A stretch of 64,000 nucleotides of DNA from Agaricus subrufescens (GCA_029945375.1 CM057058.1:868001-932000); one strand, 5' to 3'. Positions 1 through 13,858 are shown, counted from the stretch's first letter. The notes: generated by a model from the letters alone, not told the origin. Made by a program: numbers and translations.

Positions 1-1939
1 TTGGGCTGTGCTGCGCTAATTAACCGTGAGATAATGAACATTGCATATGACTCAGTTAGAGGTGCACGATGAGAAAAGATGATTTTCGGGTTTCGGCTAA
101 ACCGGCGATTCATCCGACATTGTGTGAAAGCAGCGAGGGGACAAGAGCGAAAGAAGCGAAAATGAACAAAGAACGTAGAGGCCTTGAACAGATCGGGAAA
201 AGAACGCAGAACTGGCTACATTCGTTTTCTAAACATGCGCAACTCCACCATTAGGCCGCCATTTTAACACTAACGTTCGATGGATTGCCGAGGAGGTCGG
301 GATATCAAGTGAGCCGGTAGTCTCAGTGGTCCAGGATGAACGCAGCGGCGAAGCACACATTTGGAGCTTCCTTGCGCAGTAGAGCTTGAGGGCCAGGTTG
401 GATGCCGGGAAAGAAGATTGGCTCGATTAGGATTGGTGTTCCACCTAGATTGGCAGTCGAGGTCCCGGCATGTGGATAGGTTGTCCCACCACTAGACATC
501 CCATTGCAAATTAGAAAACGGCGTGGCCGAGTGCGTGCGTGGTGATGCATGATGGATGGCACCTGAAATGAACTTAGCACAATGGCTCTTTGTGTAATCC
601 ACTACCACAGTAATCACGTCACTGATAACCGGGGGATGGTTGTGCCAGGAGATTAAAAAAGCATGGGGTGTATAGCCGCCTGCCCGCAATTCATTCGATT
701 TGACGCTCATTCACCGGGCATGGACTGCACACCCAGAAGGATTCTCTTGGCTCAAATTGAAATGGATAAAGGCAGTCCATTATGATAGGTATTGGTCGAG
801 ATCCGTAACGACAAATTCAATGGGTAAAGTAATAGTTTGAGTGAGTGACAATAGGTAGGATGGAATTCAGCAGGCATAAATCTTGAGCATAATGAGAATT
901 GACTAGCGCATTCCTTCGCATGTTCTGCACCGGAGTTAGTGCGACACGCCTTGGGAATTATGGGCCGAAGCAGGAGGAAGGGGAGACAAGGGGGGGCAAA
1001 CGGGTTAGTTCTTATCCGCGCAGTCCAAGGACGTTGGGTTCGGGGACTTGAATGAATGGCATGATAATCTGAGCGAACGGAACGGAGGGATTGTTTGGGA
1101 CGGTGGATAGCCATGATGGGGTGGGCAGGACAGGCGATCCTCCGAGTTGTACGTACGTGGGGAGGAGAGGACGAGATTCTCCAGCGTGTTTTTGGGGATG
1201 GCCGGGCGGTATTCCGCGGCCCTGGAGGGTATGTCGACCAGGGGGCAGGCGAGAGTTGTAAATCATCCTGATCAGCTGGTTTGAACGCCGAAGAACGTGG
1301 TGGAAATGACCAGATCGGCAGTGAGTCATTAGGGCGGCGAATACTTTGAATGCCGGGGCATCGTCACCCAATCCGCCAAGCGCCCGCGTCAGTTCGCCTT
1401 CCTATCTGGGAAAGCCACCCCCTTCTCCGGCGTCCGGCCGGGAAGCCCACAGAAAGGCCGCTTAAGTACGGGCGATGCGATCGACGCCGCTGTCACGCGG
1501 CCGTGACGTGCATCGAGATCGCGATTGCTGAAACGACGATCCGTGACATGTGTCCCTTCTGCTACAGTTTGCTGCGGGGGCCCATGCAGGTGCTTGTGTG
1601 AGGGGACCGGGCAACGCAGGGCGAAACTCTGTTCCCGCCCGAGGCTGGCTACGGGGCTGGCACCGCCAGGGGACAAGGGGCCAGGGCCAGACGCCAATCC
1701 GGGTTGGATAATGGAGGCAGGCCATATCGGGCCATGTTGTCACGCCCGCTTGGCGTTACAGAGGAGACCTATTTAAAAGGGATCGGGTAGGAGGCGACTT
1801 TTGTTTGCAGGGAGTCCATAACGGCCCACAAGGCTCGAATCTCACACCGTCATTTTTAGCTATCTCGGTTTCTTATTAGATCGCCTCGCCCCCTTATAAT
1901 CCTCTTCGCTACCCCTCCCATCTCCGCCCCTTGTACTCA
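1..1939. other. Intergenic region without a supported gene
   Basis: Several open frames of 60-120 codons occur on both strands, but they overlap one another, lack recognisable motifs and do not join through plausible introns. The stretch from about 1350 to 1760 is clearly richer in G, C and CpG than its surroundings. It lies directly upstream of the zinc-finger gene, so it may be that gene's promoter region. Confidence 0.5.
1769..1778 (+). promoter_or_regulatory. TATA-like box upstream of zinc-finger gene
   Basis: The sequence CTATTTAAAAG lies about 165 bp before the proposed start codon at 1940 and is the only TATA-like string in the otherwise GC-rich upstream region. The assignment rests on position and match only. 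Confidence 0.25.
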
Positions 1940-3516
1940 ATGGCGCCCCAGTCCGTCTCCCTCCCCGGCATCCACGAGCTCTTTCCAGGCAGGTCCTCCC
2001 TCCTCCGCGCCGTGCCCGACTGACCTTCTCCGTCCAGAACATCTCATGAACTCTCCCCCCTCGTCCAGGGTAAGCTACCGCTTCGATCCCGAGCCCGCCC
2101 ATAACTCATGTCCTTCTCAGATTCCCTCTCCTCCGTCGAGTACACACCCCGACCATGCCCACACCAGCTGCAGTCCGCAACTTCGAGCTCCTCTTCTAGG
2201 CCAACCCTCCTCGGGGCCTTCTCACTTGGCCGTCCATGGCTCTTCCCACCGTGGTACAGTGACACGGGCCTCGAATAGCACCTCTGAGTCACACATTGCC
2301 CCACCCCCGCGTTCTTCACATTCAATCTCCACCGACCATGACCATTATCAACGCAGCCGTCCTGCATTCCATCCTGCGTCTGTAAGTCACTCCCACCGGG
2401 GACAGGCTGGTCCCGAACGTCATACCTACCCCGACCATCAACCCCCCTCGGATCGGCCAGATCTTTGGCCTGTCTCTCGCCCAGCGTCATCGTCTCATGC
2501 CCACAATGATTCTGAAAGCCTCACCGACGACGAAACTCCTCAAGCCGGTGCACCCTCGGGTGTTCCGCGCAAGCACGTTTGTCCGATTTGCCGCAAGGCC
2601 TTTAACCGCCCAAGCTCCCTCAAAATTCATTATAATACCCATACCGGCGCAACTCGTACGTTCACTTACTATCGCTATCACGCACAAACTAATCCATGTT
2701 TCAGCATTCCGTTGCCCTTGGCCCAGATGCGGCCGTGAGTTTAATGTAAATTCAAACATGAGGAGACACCTCCGCAACCACAACATAAGCTCTGGACAGG
2801 AGACACCCGACGATGGTATCCGCCGTCGCCGTCGCCGATCCAGCGCAAACTCCTTGCAGAGTCCTATAACAACAGGGCAACAGTCGGCAAGCAGCCCGCG
2901 GACAGTGCCCCAAGGCAATCCATCTCACCATCAGGCCCCGCCGCCGCAATACAGCGTCCCATCTCACCTCTCAGAAGCCTCGCATCATTACATGCGATAC
3001 AGAGTTTATGATTATCCTAAGGATCACAAAGGAGGTATGGATCCAGATGAAGCGGAAGAATACCCTCCTGCATCTGGAGATCCTCACCGCCACATGCGGA
3101 TGCCTGTGTCCGTTGCGAGGAGTCTTCAGGCCCCAGTAGTAGTGCCTCATGGTGCCCCTCAAAGGCACAGTGGACTGTCAGTTTCTCAGGAGGATTACCA
3201 TTCTCACCACCGCTCTCATTCCGGTTCTTCTGGTAGAATGCTTACGCGTGCTTTGACCCCTGGATCAAGCTTCCACTCCTCCTCTCCATCTCCTTCGCCA
3301 TCGCCGTCTCTTTCCCCAACTTCCTCTTCTTTTAATTCCCCTCCCCCGTCTACGTACGCTTCGCCTGCTCAGTCACCAGCGCTGCTACCGCGTCAGCACC
3401 AAACTCAATACAGCCCTTCGATGCCCTATCTAAGAGGGGCTCGAGACTCCCACGTCTCGACTGCTCTACGACCTGCTTTCAATGGTGCTGGCCACAACGT
3501 TGGCCCTCGGCATTAA
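1940..3516 (+). CDS. C2H2 zinc-finger transcription factor
   Basis: Predicted nuclear DNA-binding regulator. Two adjacent C2H2 fingers are visible: HVCPICRKAFNRPSSLKIHYNTH (about 2570-2640) and FRCPWPRCGREFN...RRHLRNH (about 2705-2780). They are joined in frame by an intron (GTACGT...TTTCAG, about 2657-2702). The proposed start at 1940 gives MAPQSVSLPGIHELFP; the IHELFP-type N terminus recurs in fungal two-finger regulators. Introns at 1993-2037 and 2070-2120 have good borders. At least one further intron between about 2150 and 2450 is needed to restore frame and was not resolved. The rest is low complexity, rich in Ser, Pro and His, with a serine run near 3280-3340 and the stop at 3514-3516. 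An arginine-rich patch follows the second finger and may be a nuclear localisation signal. The fungal Msn2/StuA-adjacent small C2H2 class is a plausible home, but no target is inferred. Confidence 0.75.
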
Positions 3517-6500
3517 TTCTCATTAGCTTTTCAGCGTTTAATTAACTTCTTTTTTTTTTTTTTTGGTCTACTAGTAGGATTCCAATTTGTTGTCCCTGGT
3601 TACTTGTTTCTTGTCTTTCGAGATTCTTGTTAAAGCTATCGTTCGGTGATGGGTATCTGTCGTCTAGCTATCTTGTCGCCCGTCGACCCCGCTGTATACC
3701 TCTTGAGCACGGTCATATTTATTCGTATCAATCCAACTACCCGTTTGCAGTAAACCGTTTCATAGTCGAGTGGATTTGAATCTCTCAAGAATGTTGTGGT
3801 TACAAATAGCTGTGTGCTTGATGAGTACAGTGGTCGCCAGGCGTCATGCACTGCACGCCAAAGATACGATGATATCTACTGATCCATTGAACTCCACTTG
3901 ACTCCAACAGTTTAGGTTCCAAGTGAGAACAGAAGCATTTGAGTCATAGTGTATGTGTGTAACTAAATTTTACAAACTCTGGCGGGTAAATTTGCCAAAT
4001 AACCTCAGGCAATCAGAATGCCGGCCTTCCTCGCTCAGGTGACAAAGCGAAAGGCAAGAATCTCAACTTACCATCGTGCGCGTGGAAATCCAGAACCCAG
4101 TAGCTTTTCATTTTGAATTCAATTTCCCGTGGATGGAGAAGTAGAGTTCAATGTGTGAATCCTCGCTTCCAAGTTGTTCCCTGCCGCTAACCCGCTGAGG
4201 CAGACTAGTAGAAAGTATCAAGTCGCTTCATCTCTGCTACTACTTTCTGATGGACACATCAGACTTAGCACAGCATGCTCTATTCGGGTCTGCAATAAGG
4301 TTTTTGTGAAAAACAAAAGTCTGTGGAAAGTATATTCCCTCTTTAAGCTTGAAATCATCAAGTCTTCCGACTTGTGGCTCTGCTCAAACAATTCAAGCCG
4401 CCCTTTACATGTGCACATAGACAGTAGTTTTTTTGACAATCTTGGGAATGACTCGGCCCTGTACTAGTGTAAAGCGATTATGATGTCACCTCAAGTGCGG
4501 TACTAGCGGGAAAATCGTGGGCATAATCAACATCTGTAAAGTTATTAGATGTATTTCTTTCACGTGAAAGACGGGCTCTTCCCCGATATGAAAAGGTCTG
4601 GAAACCCGCTATGATGACAGTGATCAGGGCCGTGTGTTTTGATGGCGTATGAGCTTGAAGCTAAAAACTACCATTTTCATTTTCTTGTCTGAGAAATTGC
4701 ATCATATCACCCCTTGGTCATAATGTGGCTTCGAGATTTGTGTTTGAGGAAATGAGGGGAATGATATGCGAGCGCCCGTTGGTTTTGATGGTGGAGAATG
4801 TTGAATCTCATACACAGGTGTGATGCAAGGGGTATTTTTAGGGTTGGAGACGCAGCGCTATCCTTTTTCCAAAGTTCATTCTTGAACAATGAAAAAAAGA
4901 TGGGCAGGCGGTGTCAAGATACCGTTCTCACTGATCGAAAGGTCACCATCCCCTTGCGTCATTTGCAGTGCATTAGATATTGAAAGATCTCCGTTGGGAT
5001 GGGATGTCCGCTTTTATATTTATAAGCGAAAGAGTATGCTTTCAAATCTTTCACACGTCTGTATCTATGGAACCGGAAGAATGGGGGTTTTAGCAGGGTT
5101 TGAGGATCACCATACTGCATTAGTATGTAACACTCAAAGCACCGGAAGATCAATGATACTGTCCGTGGCAGACCGAGCTCTCAAAGATTTACTTGGATCT
5201 AGTTACTGACGTTACCATGGGATTCTCTTCCATTCCACTTGTCTGAATCATCTACCATTGATCTGGTTGATGGGTGGTAAAAGCCGTGGGAATGGCATTA
5301 AACACCGACAAAAGCGCGTGTACGGAGTATGTTTGATCAATACTTATCTCGCGACAAACCCGTTTATAAAAACAAACCTAATACATACCGAAGAAAAGGG
5401 GGTTCCTAATCAATTATGCGTGACGGGAGGAATATTTCAGAAACAGTAATCGACGGGCTTGGTGGCCATGAAAAGGTTTATTTACTATTGATCATATAAT
5501 ATATTTTCGTTACCAGGGTAAGTGATGTCCAATGATTTTCCTCAGGCAGATCAGCCACTGAGATTTTGTCAGATTTGTACCGTTCAGTCTGGTAAAAAAA
5601 ATACGAAGGATGTGCTGATGTATAGCTGCTTTTCCATTCTTTACGGAGGACATGTGGAGCGATCCGACCAAAAGGGGCTGACGAACGGGTATAGCGGGTT
5701 CCTCGGTGAGATAAATTTACTTAACTGTATATGGTGTACACGATGTTCGGTTCTAATGTCAGCCCCTGCGATGGGCATATGGACGGAGTGACGAGAAATC
5801 CCTTTTGCAGGGGTCATCAGGCATATGAATTGGGCACTGGGCTCATCCAAGAATAAAACTATGGATGCGATGGGTGTTGATAGTGAATGTGGAAACAACT
5901 TCTTACCGGTGGCATTTATCGGGCCAGTTGAAAGTGACCTTAACCTTTGGATTGGTAAATCCTTCCCAGTATCAGGGTCATTTTGTATAGGACGAAAATC
6001 AGGGAAAAGGCACCAATCAATTGTATGTGATCGGCACACACGCGGTTAAAATATATTATCAAAAAGGATATGAATACCCGATGGCCCTGATACATGATGG
6101 GACGAAACGTGAAAGTGATATGATAATCAAATGGCTTATACCCCCAATCTGCTTTAAGCGGAAACATTGTGCACGATTCTTATACAAACTATTACCGTAA
6201 GCAGAAGAGCGGCGCTCAAGTGGGATGTCGCTCATCCCCACCTGGTTGCTTCACTGAGGCTGATATCTATCACATGACACATGCTATTTTTGATGAACTT
6301 TGAAGTGGTGCAAGTTTGCCAAGAGACGAGTATACGAGTCATTTCCTCGTATTGGTTTTCTTCAGCAAGTCACCATACCTTGACTCAGGTTGAATGTCAA
6401 TTGCATTGTCGCTGCGAGGTGGCTATAAGGGTATACCGGCGGAGTTTCGGGGAGACGAAGGTTTGGTGCTGCAGGGTTATTATAATTGAGTTGGGGGTTT

Positions 6501-9500
6501 ATCCTGCACTAAGTGATACCAAGGTTACTCACAATAGCTAGAAGACATAATATGGCAGTAGGTAATCATGACCCCAAACTTGCATAATGAATATGCCCGT
6601 CAAGGCGTCTCATAAGCCTGGACGTCAATGGTCCAGTGTTTCAGAGCACTGGACTCTGAAAATAATGACTAAACAATATGACACTTTGACTCGCCACCGG
6701 GCCGTCTCTCTTGACAAGCGATTGTTTGTCAGGAAATCAGTACTGAGTCACTGAGAAACGACAATAGCATCCCCTCCCCTCCCCGAATGGATCTTTCGGA
6801 CCACGTTAATGCAGCATGTCCTGTGATCACCCAGTACAGAGAGACAATTGACTCAAGGAGCAATGAAAGCATTCTTAATGTTTGTATATGTCAATGACAT
6901 TCCGAGTTTCTGGTTGTAAGTGGCTTAACCATTTTTAGTTAAATATGGTTCTTACAGCATGAGAATTATTCACCGGAATACAGTTGTTATTAAGCCTCAT
7001 ATAAGGTTCCAGTGGACTCGAGGCATTTCATCGAACCGCGGTTACGGCTAATTGAAATTCCGCAGGCCTGACGGTCGTCCTAAGACGATTTGATGCCGTG
7101 GCTTTTCGTAATGATAATATAAGTCTTCCCTACCTTGGTAAGTTATAACTCGCCAGTCACTTTACACTGAAAGGGGAAAGCGGTCAATTGCGCCTCCCTG
7201 AACCTTTGCTTAGGTTTTGGGGATTTACGTGGTTCTTTTCGAATTTCTTCGAATCTCTTCTCGCTTTCTTCCTTGTTCGATCTGTGGAGTTAAATGAATC
7301 CTATGTGAATGTCCACCGATCGTGAGACCAGAATAGGCAGACCGTTCTATTTTTTTCGCGAGGATCACTAATCGTCCCCTACAAACCAGACGGTTCTTCT
7401 GTGACGCCGTAAAATTGACTTACTCAACATTGTAGCACGAACCTAAGACCCGGTTTGACTGGTGATGTGCATGAGGAACGTTGGAGATTACTTATTTCAC
7501 TTACAATACACAGGAAATGGACAGGCCAAATCCTTGTAAAAGCAAATGAATACGTTTCTATTACTGGTTTTCTTGGCTGATACCAGACAACGACTGACAG
7601 GTACACATGGATACTAAAAGGATCGACATACAACCGCGGAACTTGAAACATGGTAATGAACACATTAGGTTTAATGTGTGCTGCATTTGGCTAGACTATT
7701 AGGAGAAATGAGCATGTTGTTCAACAGGATATCATGCTAAGGGTTATCGATTTATCTATTATCGGGGTGGAGCCTTCCTGGTCTCAACCACTCATCGAAC
7801 AATGGCAAATGCGGCGTTCTAGAAGCTTATAGTGGCATTGAATAGCACAAACTTTACGCTTCTACATTCTGGACCTTCTCCGAGTTTGTTCCTTGTCGAT
7901 CGATCGCCTTAGATTATCACGAGGCTTGATGATTGAGTCGAGAACGTGCCCCCTCTTAGATCTGCGGAGGATCAACCGTTTTAACAATGCAAAACGGGTT
8001 AGTCTGACTTCTCTTGCGGCGGTATGGAGGCGTTTGAGATTACGAAGGACGCAAAAATCATAGTGTGCAGGGACTTCCACCCTTGAGGGCGACACATTTT
8101 GCGTGGGAAGTATAATATTCCGATCATTGACGATATACCAGTAGTGTATGATTAATTATAGAAAGCACAGAATGACCCTAATATCGTTAAATATCCGCTG
8201 AACCGGATAGTGTAGGGCCATTTCATGTAATATGTGGGAAATTAGCTGAATGTGGTCGGTTTAGAAGACATTAGTGGTGATACAGAGGAGAACGTCCCTG
8301 CTTGGATGTACACCCTACGATGGCACAACTGGCATATGAACACCTGATGGGAGAAGCGAGGACAAACATCTGACACAGTTCTGATGGAACACGGAGCCGA
8401 AGCCAGTAAAAGGTCCAGGAACAGACTCCTCCGTGTCAGCACAGAGCTAAGATACCAGAAATAACGCTGTAAATGTTTATCATACATGCTATTAATCCCA
8501 AATGATTCGTCAATCCTGTACGTTTCGAGAAGAAGAGAAAAAATAAAAACCACATTGTAAGACCCGATGACGGAAATGAACAGCTACTCGCATTCGATCG
8601 CCTCTAAACGGTCCAAGTATGGAGGGCTTGTGACGAAAGACGGATTCTATGATCGTTACATAGCCATTTCTGATCATCCGTAACTCGGAAATAACAGTCT
8701 CCTGAATCGAACCGTTATTGAGGGTTGATGCCTTCTCGAGGTTAGATATAGGACATGAGGAAGCCACATCCAACTAGCGTGGAGGTAAACTTCCAAAGTA
8801 AGTGACTGCGTCAAGTAAAACCCGAAACAATTATAATGGAGGCGGGTGCTCCCTGGAAAAATGCAAAGGAGGTGAGCGCGTTTTTTCTCAATGAAACACA
8901 GATAACGGAAAGCTGGGACTGACTAAAACACCCCGGTTAGCGTGTAGGTCGAGTATTTTAAACTTACTTGATCGAAATCGTGGAACTAAGATACTTGCTG
9001 CTTATGTCTGTTCCTTCACATTACCATTCCTAGTCATCTCACCGGTCCTAACTGAACGCGTGGCATTGGAGAAGCTTGAACACTCTTCCCTGTTCGAACG
9101 CCATGAACGCCGTATGATCAAGTGACATTGTCCAAAGAGGTGGTCAAACTTGTGAAGGATGGATAGACATAGTGAGAAAATCCTTTCGAGCCTAAAGGAT
9201 TTGTTACCAAGCCATAGAACACACGAATTATAAAGGTTTTTTAGTGCGGACCGGATGGAAAACTTCTAGAGAAATTTCGTCTACTTTCGACGAATCTTCT
9301 GGCGCGAGAATGTAGAAAGATTACCAAAGACACTACGGCTGGAACATTGGACCAGGGTTAGTCTACCTCAACCAGGCAAGGTGTCCAATGATTTAGAGTT
9401 GTTGTGATCGTCGAATATCATATCGAAAATTGAAGGTCCGATAAGCAGGTTCGCGATTGGGTTGCTTCCCACGGTTAATTGTCTGTGACACGTCCATATG

Positions 9501-9570
9501 TGCATCTTCGGTTTTTTCCTGGTTTTTTCCCATGGGATCTATATCTACTCTCCTCATGAACCCTTCTATA
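3517..9570. other. Gene-poor interval, no supported gene
   Basis: Six kilobases of moderately AT-rich sequence contain only short frames (at most about 130 codons) on both strands. None shows a conserved motif or connects to neighbours by convincing introns. A poly-T tract follows the zinc-finger stop (about 3550-3564). The interval may be old mobile-element debris, but no terminal repeats or transposase pieces were recognised. Confidence 0.45.
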
Positions 9571-9900
9571 CACTGCACCGACAAGTCAATAAATCATGTG
9601 TAGTATTGATGACTAATTAAAGTTAAATAGTTTAGTAAGCAAAAATATTTAAAATTTTATATCAATGACTTATTTTGGTTCGGACATCAATATGTGATCA
9701 ATAACAACCAAAGTGTATAAATATTTTATCGTGAAACTATTGATGTGCATATTGAATATATATTTAATACATATTTTGGCGGAGTCCAAAATAAGTCAAA
9801 AATATATTCAAATGTAAATCAAAGTCGTATTGAAATGGAATGCTATATATGTACATCATAAGTTAGGCATCACATCTATATTATATTGAGCACATGTTGA
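9571..9900 (+). repeat. Left terminal inverted repeat, outer AT-rich part
   Basis: This is very AT-rich DNA starting CACTGCACCGACAAGTCAAT. It contains several TCAAT/ATTGA words and the motif GACATCAATAT, all of which recur in the same order in the reverse complement of 41376-41705. Recurrent short subterminal words are typical of CACTA ends, where they bind an accessory transposition protein; that role is inferred here. Confidence 0.75.
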
Positions 9901-10548
9901 AAAGAATCCACTGGGAGAATCGTCTCGTCGACCACGATTTGATGCATTTTTTACCTGACGATTCAACTCACAATTCCTACTTCTAAACCAAAGTTGTAGC
10001 TTGGTTATCTGCTGGGGATTCGTATTGGGGAATCGAGTGAAGGTTTGCAGTCAATTCTCCGGTAGAGTCGGCTGACGCATTGACAAATGACTTGATGAGT
10101 GAATGCAATGCAGAATCAACGAGTCGAATGCAGTTTAACTGGGATCTAATCAGCAACACTTTTCACGCATTCAAATAAACTATCCTCCCCACAACAAGTG
10201 TAAGGAAGAGGCTCCTCACAGACTTAGCAATAGTCGGCTCAATTAGCCACGAGCGGACTGAGTAGACAGGGACTCGTAAAAGGGCCCTACAGGCGGACGA
10301 TGGCTGAGGCGACCAAATAAAACCACAACAATGAGGATCAACACTCACGGCTCAACGCGTCGAGCTTCCTCATTTTTCCTTACATCCAACTCTTAAAACG
10401 CCAATCTAATGACAGAACATCTCTGTAAAATGAATAGTGAGTTTTTTTCTCAAACAACGTCAGCACTACTCACTAGTATGCTATAGACCGAGACACAGAG
10501 TTTGTACTACAGGGCAAAGGCGAATCTGCAGGCAAAGAAAACGGGAAT

Positions 10549-11037
10549 CTAGCACAAGGAGACGTCGGTAATCAAACTTTGGACAACTACGGGTTTAGGA
10601 GCGATGAGCACGATAATGGCTACGAAGGAGACAACGAATCTTGCATATGTGAGCTCCAGGGGCCTGATGACGATAGCTGTGACAGTGAGCCGGCCAAGGG
10701 CAGAGTCGAGAACGAATTTCAGAGTGTCAATGGCAACGGCAATTCTGGAAGATCTTGGGAACTGGGCGAGGGTGAAGTTGAAAACGGTGGATATGATGGT
10801 GACGATGAAGCTGATGATGAAGACGTTTCGATGTAGTTGGCAACTATTCGGCGCAACTGTTACAAAAATCATGGCGCGTTTCAAATCGCGAGAGGAGAAG
10901 ATACTAAGTACGGCTGTGATACTGAAGTTTGGCTGGTAGGAACTTACTGTGGCGAACATATTTTGTGTAGTCGGACAATTCCTGCATAATGAAAGATCTC
11001 GATGTAGATATCGTGGACATATTGACGTAAGGCCCAA
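10549..11037 (-). CDS. Possible membrane protein of the arm family (copy L4)
   Basis: An open frame of about 160 codons has two hydrophobic stretches: FIISFIVTIISTVFNF near the middle and RFVVSFVAIIVLIAPKPVVV at the C terminus. The latter resembles a hydrophobic exon in the right arm (about 38,274-38,360 on the plus strand), so homologous sequence is present in inverted orientation in both arms. The opposite strand carries an overlapping acidic frame of 85 codons (10,579-10,836), and a serine/proline-rich frame also overlaps; which is translated cannot be settled by eye. Function unknown; probably the outermost, degenerate member of the family represented by L1-L3. Confidence 0.3.
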   Translation of the reverse strand: MGLTSICPRYLHRDLSLCRNCPTTQNMFATVSSYQPNFSITAVLSIFSSRDLKRAMIFVTVAPNSCQLHRNVFIISFIVTIISTVFNFTLAQFPRSSRIAVAIDTLKFVLDSALGRLTVTAIVIRPLELTYARFVVSFVAIIVLIAPKPVVVQSLITDVSLC

Positions 11038-11386
11038 GTGCGTTTGAATGCCAGCCGTGAGGAGAGGGCGAGAAAGATCTATTGAGAGGGTATGACGACA
11101 AGGGTTTTCTTCAATGAAAAAGACTTGTCTGCAGATACGTAATTCGCCATCTGGCTCCTAGAGATTATATTCGTCATCTAAAGATTAAATAAGAATAGTT
11201 TATGCGGACGAACGGTGAGAGGACAATTGGACCAAAGCTTGGAGGTTTCAGTATAAATAACAAACTCTACAGTGTTAGTCGTCAACCTGAGCATTAGACA
11301 TGTATCTGTTATGTACACAATTTCTTCACGACCAAAACTGAAATGATTATCGATCATCTGAACCGTTGCACTTTCTTTTGCCACCG

Positions 11387-12170
11387 TTAAGTGTCCGTTG
11401 TGAACAAGCCCTGGGTCCTGCCGTGAGGTAACCAAGTTAGCGTTGTTGTAAAACACACTTACTAACTCACCTGTTTAAGAGATCGGAATCGGATGTGGCG
11501 CACGCAACTCGGCCGTGGAAGGTTCTCAATTCAGAGCATCTACGCAAGTCGCTACGGCCCTTTCTAACGAACCTCTGAGTGAGCTCATGCAATAGTCTTG
11601 ATAAGTGCTCTAGACGGCCTTGTATGTTATGCAAGTAAGGCGTCCCGGGATCGTTGATGTCTGAGCCGGTGACTTGTCGCAACTGCATCTCAACTGTGAA
11701 AAGATAATTCAGGTTGTAGAATTGTTGGACAGCTTGTAGCCAACGGGGGAAAATACCCTCGAAATCGACCGTCGACACTGAGAAAGGAGAGCGAGATTGG
11801 CAACTACGAAACAAACACGACGAAAAAGGATCGGCATCCGCTGATGATGAAGCTGAAGATTAGTGTCAATGGTGTGTCAGTCACCAGCTACTGACCGCAG
11901 CGAATCTCGAGGTCCATACGGAGTCAGCGCGATAGATAGTCTCCTGAATCTCCATAATCCAGTAGAGTCGTAGAAAGTCAAGAATTAAAGCCTAACTTTT
12001 AGTTTCTGACGACAGCGACTATGGACTGTTTTAACAGGCTATGAAATCTGCAAAAAGGTGTCTAGTGAATGTGTTATCTTTCACTTTCGAGGCAATCAGC
12101 AAATTGACGATACTTGCGGCGAGGCCCACCTGAACCACGCAGAATATCGGTACGGCTGCCGACACCTGGA
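11387..12170 (-). CDS. Arm-family membrane/coiled-coil protein, partial (copy L3)
   Basis: Spliced minus-strand pieces: an exon after a TTCCAG acceptor near 12,166 encodes a membrane-spanning stretch (AVPIFCVVQVGLAASIVNLL). A later exon (about 11,467-11,814) carries RWLQAVQQFYNLNYLF and ends ...SDSDLLNR. A final mini-exon gives TQGLFTTDT and a stop at 11,387-11,389. The ending closely matches L2 and two right-arm remnants, which define the family: a long helical region, LRT-F/Y-, then (D/N)-LNR split by an intron, then a short tail. No first exon was found, so the copy may be truncated or silent. No known domain recognised. Confidence 0.4.
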
Positions 12171-12582
12171 ATAGAGTAGTCAGAACGGTTTTAGTAATAG
12201 ACCAACTAGCGTCTCTTTTCGCTTATCTTTCATATACATTAGAATTGTCGACTGGTGATTCCACTGGCGTTGACTAAGGAATCTGCTTGGGATTCGGCAG
12301 AAAAACAGGATTGAGGAGGTTCGAGTGGGGATTTGGAGAACTGACTTCAATTTGGCAATGGGCAAGTTGACTGGTGATTCAACTAGCGGCACTGTAGGAT
12401 AGTACAAATTCCTTGAGCTTCATCTAAATCGTTCAAATTCATGAGATGAAAGTTTGAATTCCTTATTCATGAGCAGTCATGATCGGTTGTCGTCAGCCCG
12501 ATGTTAGATTGAAAAGTATGTTTCTCTGTTATTCTTGACAAACTGGTAGTCGCTGAGGTGTGCCTCATATAAACAGGGGCAT

Positions 12583-13858
12583 CTAATAAGGTCTAGGCAT
12601 AGCTTGGTTCCTGTACACAAACAGGATTAGAGCCGCTGATAATACAATAATAAGACTCACCGATTTAAAACGTTAATATTGGGCGCAGCATGTAAAATTT
12701 TGTTGTAATACGTTCGCAACCTTTTACACCTCCGCAAGTTGCGCAACCCATCCCAAGTAGATCTACAAATAGTCTCCTGTAGCAGGTCTGACACCCGCCC
12801 TAAATAGAGTTGGCCTTGGAGAAGACTGGGCGATTCTCGTATGGACATTCTGAGTATTACCTGTTGGTTTAACTGGTGTAAACTCTGTACCACTTGAAAC
12901 CAACGAAGGGAGTCAACCTCAAACGTTGCTTCTAACCTCTTCAAGTCACGAGTAGCCACCACAAATTTATTGTAAAAGACCCCAGCACCCATGCCAATGC
13001 GTTCTATTGTCCACGTACGACGACGCGCAAGAGGAGGATAAAGAACCGACATGCTGTAAGTTAGATTAGTCAACGATGAAGAATCAGTCCAATTTTACTC
13101 ACTATGTGTCGATGGTTTCTGTCTGCTCCTTCAGCGCTAGTGAACTTTCAATGCAACGAGTGATATGGTCCATAAATGTTTCTATGATTCCGGTCATTCT
13201 ATTTTCTGACGTAGTATCTTCATGACCATTGACATGAAATGAAAGCTCTGCGACACAAGCTTTCAGTTCTCCAAATATCGATAACAGCTTTGTGGTATTG
13301 TCGTGGTGTGACAGTGTGTCGATAAATTGATTGTGATCATTGTTACCAAGATCACTATCATCTTCATCGCCGATTAGAGAAACAAAGTCACAGACACCAT
13401 TACTTTCATTGCCCACTTCCTCGGCGTCTGGCGCAGTATCACTATCGTCATGTTGTTGGGGAAAGAGAATGTCGGCAGATGGAGGAACTGGCATTACAGA
13501 AACAGCGCGTGTACACAAGAACGCTCCCAGCATGAAGAGGGTGAATCTATCTTGTGCCGGTAGAACAGAGGTATCCCAATTGCCAGCAGTCTGTTGAAAT
13601 ACTGAGAATAAAGTGGCTCTGGACGACTCACACTTACGGACAACTCCTGGGGTCTGGGCATCGGTTCCAGAGTATCCTGGTGACATAGTGATTCACGGGG
13701 CAGAAGCGTGAAGCCTCCACCGGGGATGAATCGGATCGCTTCAACGTCACCTGAAAAGAAGGGATGTCAGAATTCAGATGGTTTAGTAGAATAAGCAAGA
13801 CAGTACCTATGGGTCCAGGTATCATCAATGAGGTGTATTGCTCTGATTGAGAAGACAT
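12583..13858 (-). CDS. Arm-family membrane/coiled-coil protein (copy L2)
   Basis: The hand-spliced model has MSSQSEQYTSLMIPGPI as exon 1, followed by an intron ending TTTTCAG. Exon 2 contains FIPGGGFTLLP. The next exon has a hydrophobic stretch (FTLFMLGAFLCTRAVSV) and an acidic region (DEDDSDLGNNDHN). A long helical region follows, with GIGMGAGVFYNKF-like and RLRTYYNKILHAAPNINVLNR-like segments across introns. A last mini-exon, NQAMPRPY, ends at 12,583. All joins keep frame and have GT-AG borders; the intron at about 13,053-13,101 carries a CTAAC-type branch site. The product is about 350 aa, probably a single-pass membrane protein. It resembles L1 and L3. No family name can be given. Confidence 0.6.

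Noticed and set aside
1012..1371. 120-codon minus-strand frames upstream of the zinc-finger gene
   Set aside because: No motif, overlapping frames in both directions and no sensible splice partners.
10579..10836. Acidic 85-codon plus-strand frame as a separate gene
   Set aside because: It lies antisense to a frame whose hydrophobic end is conserved in the other arm; its composition follows from the complement of that sequence.
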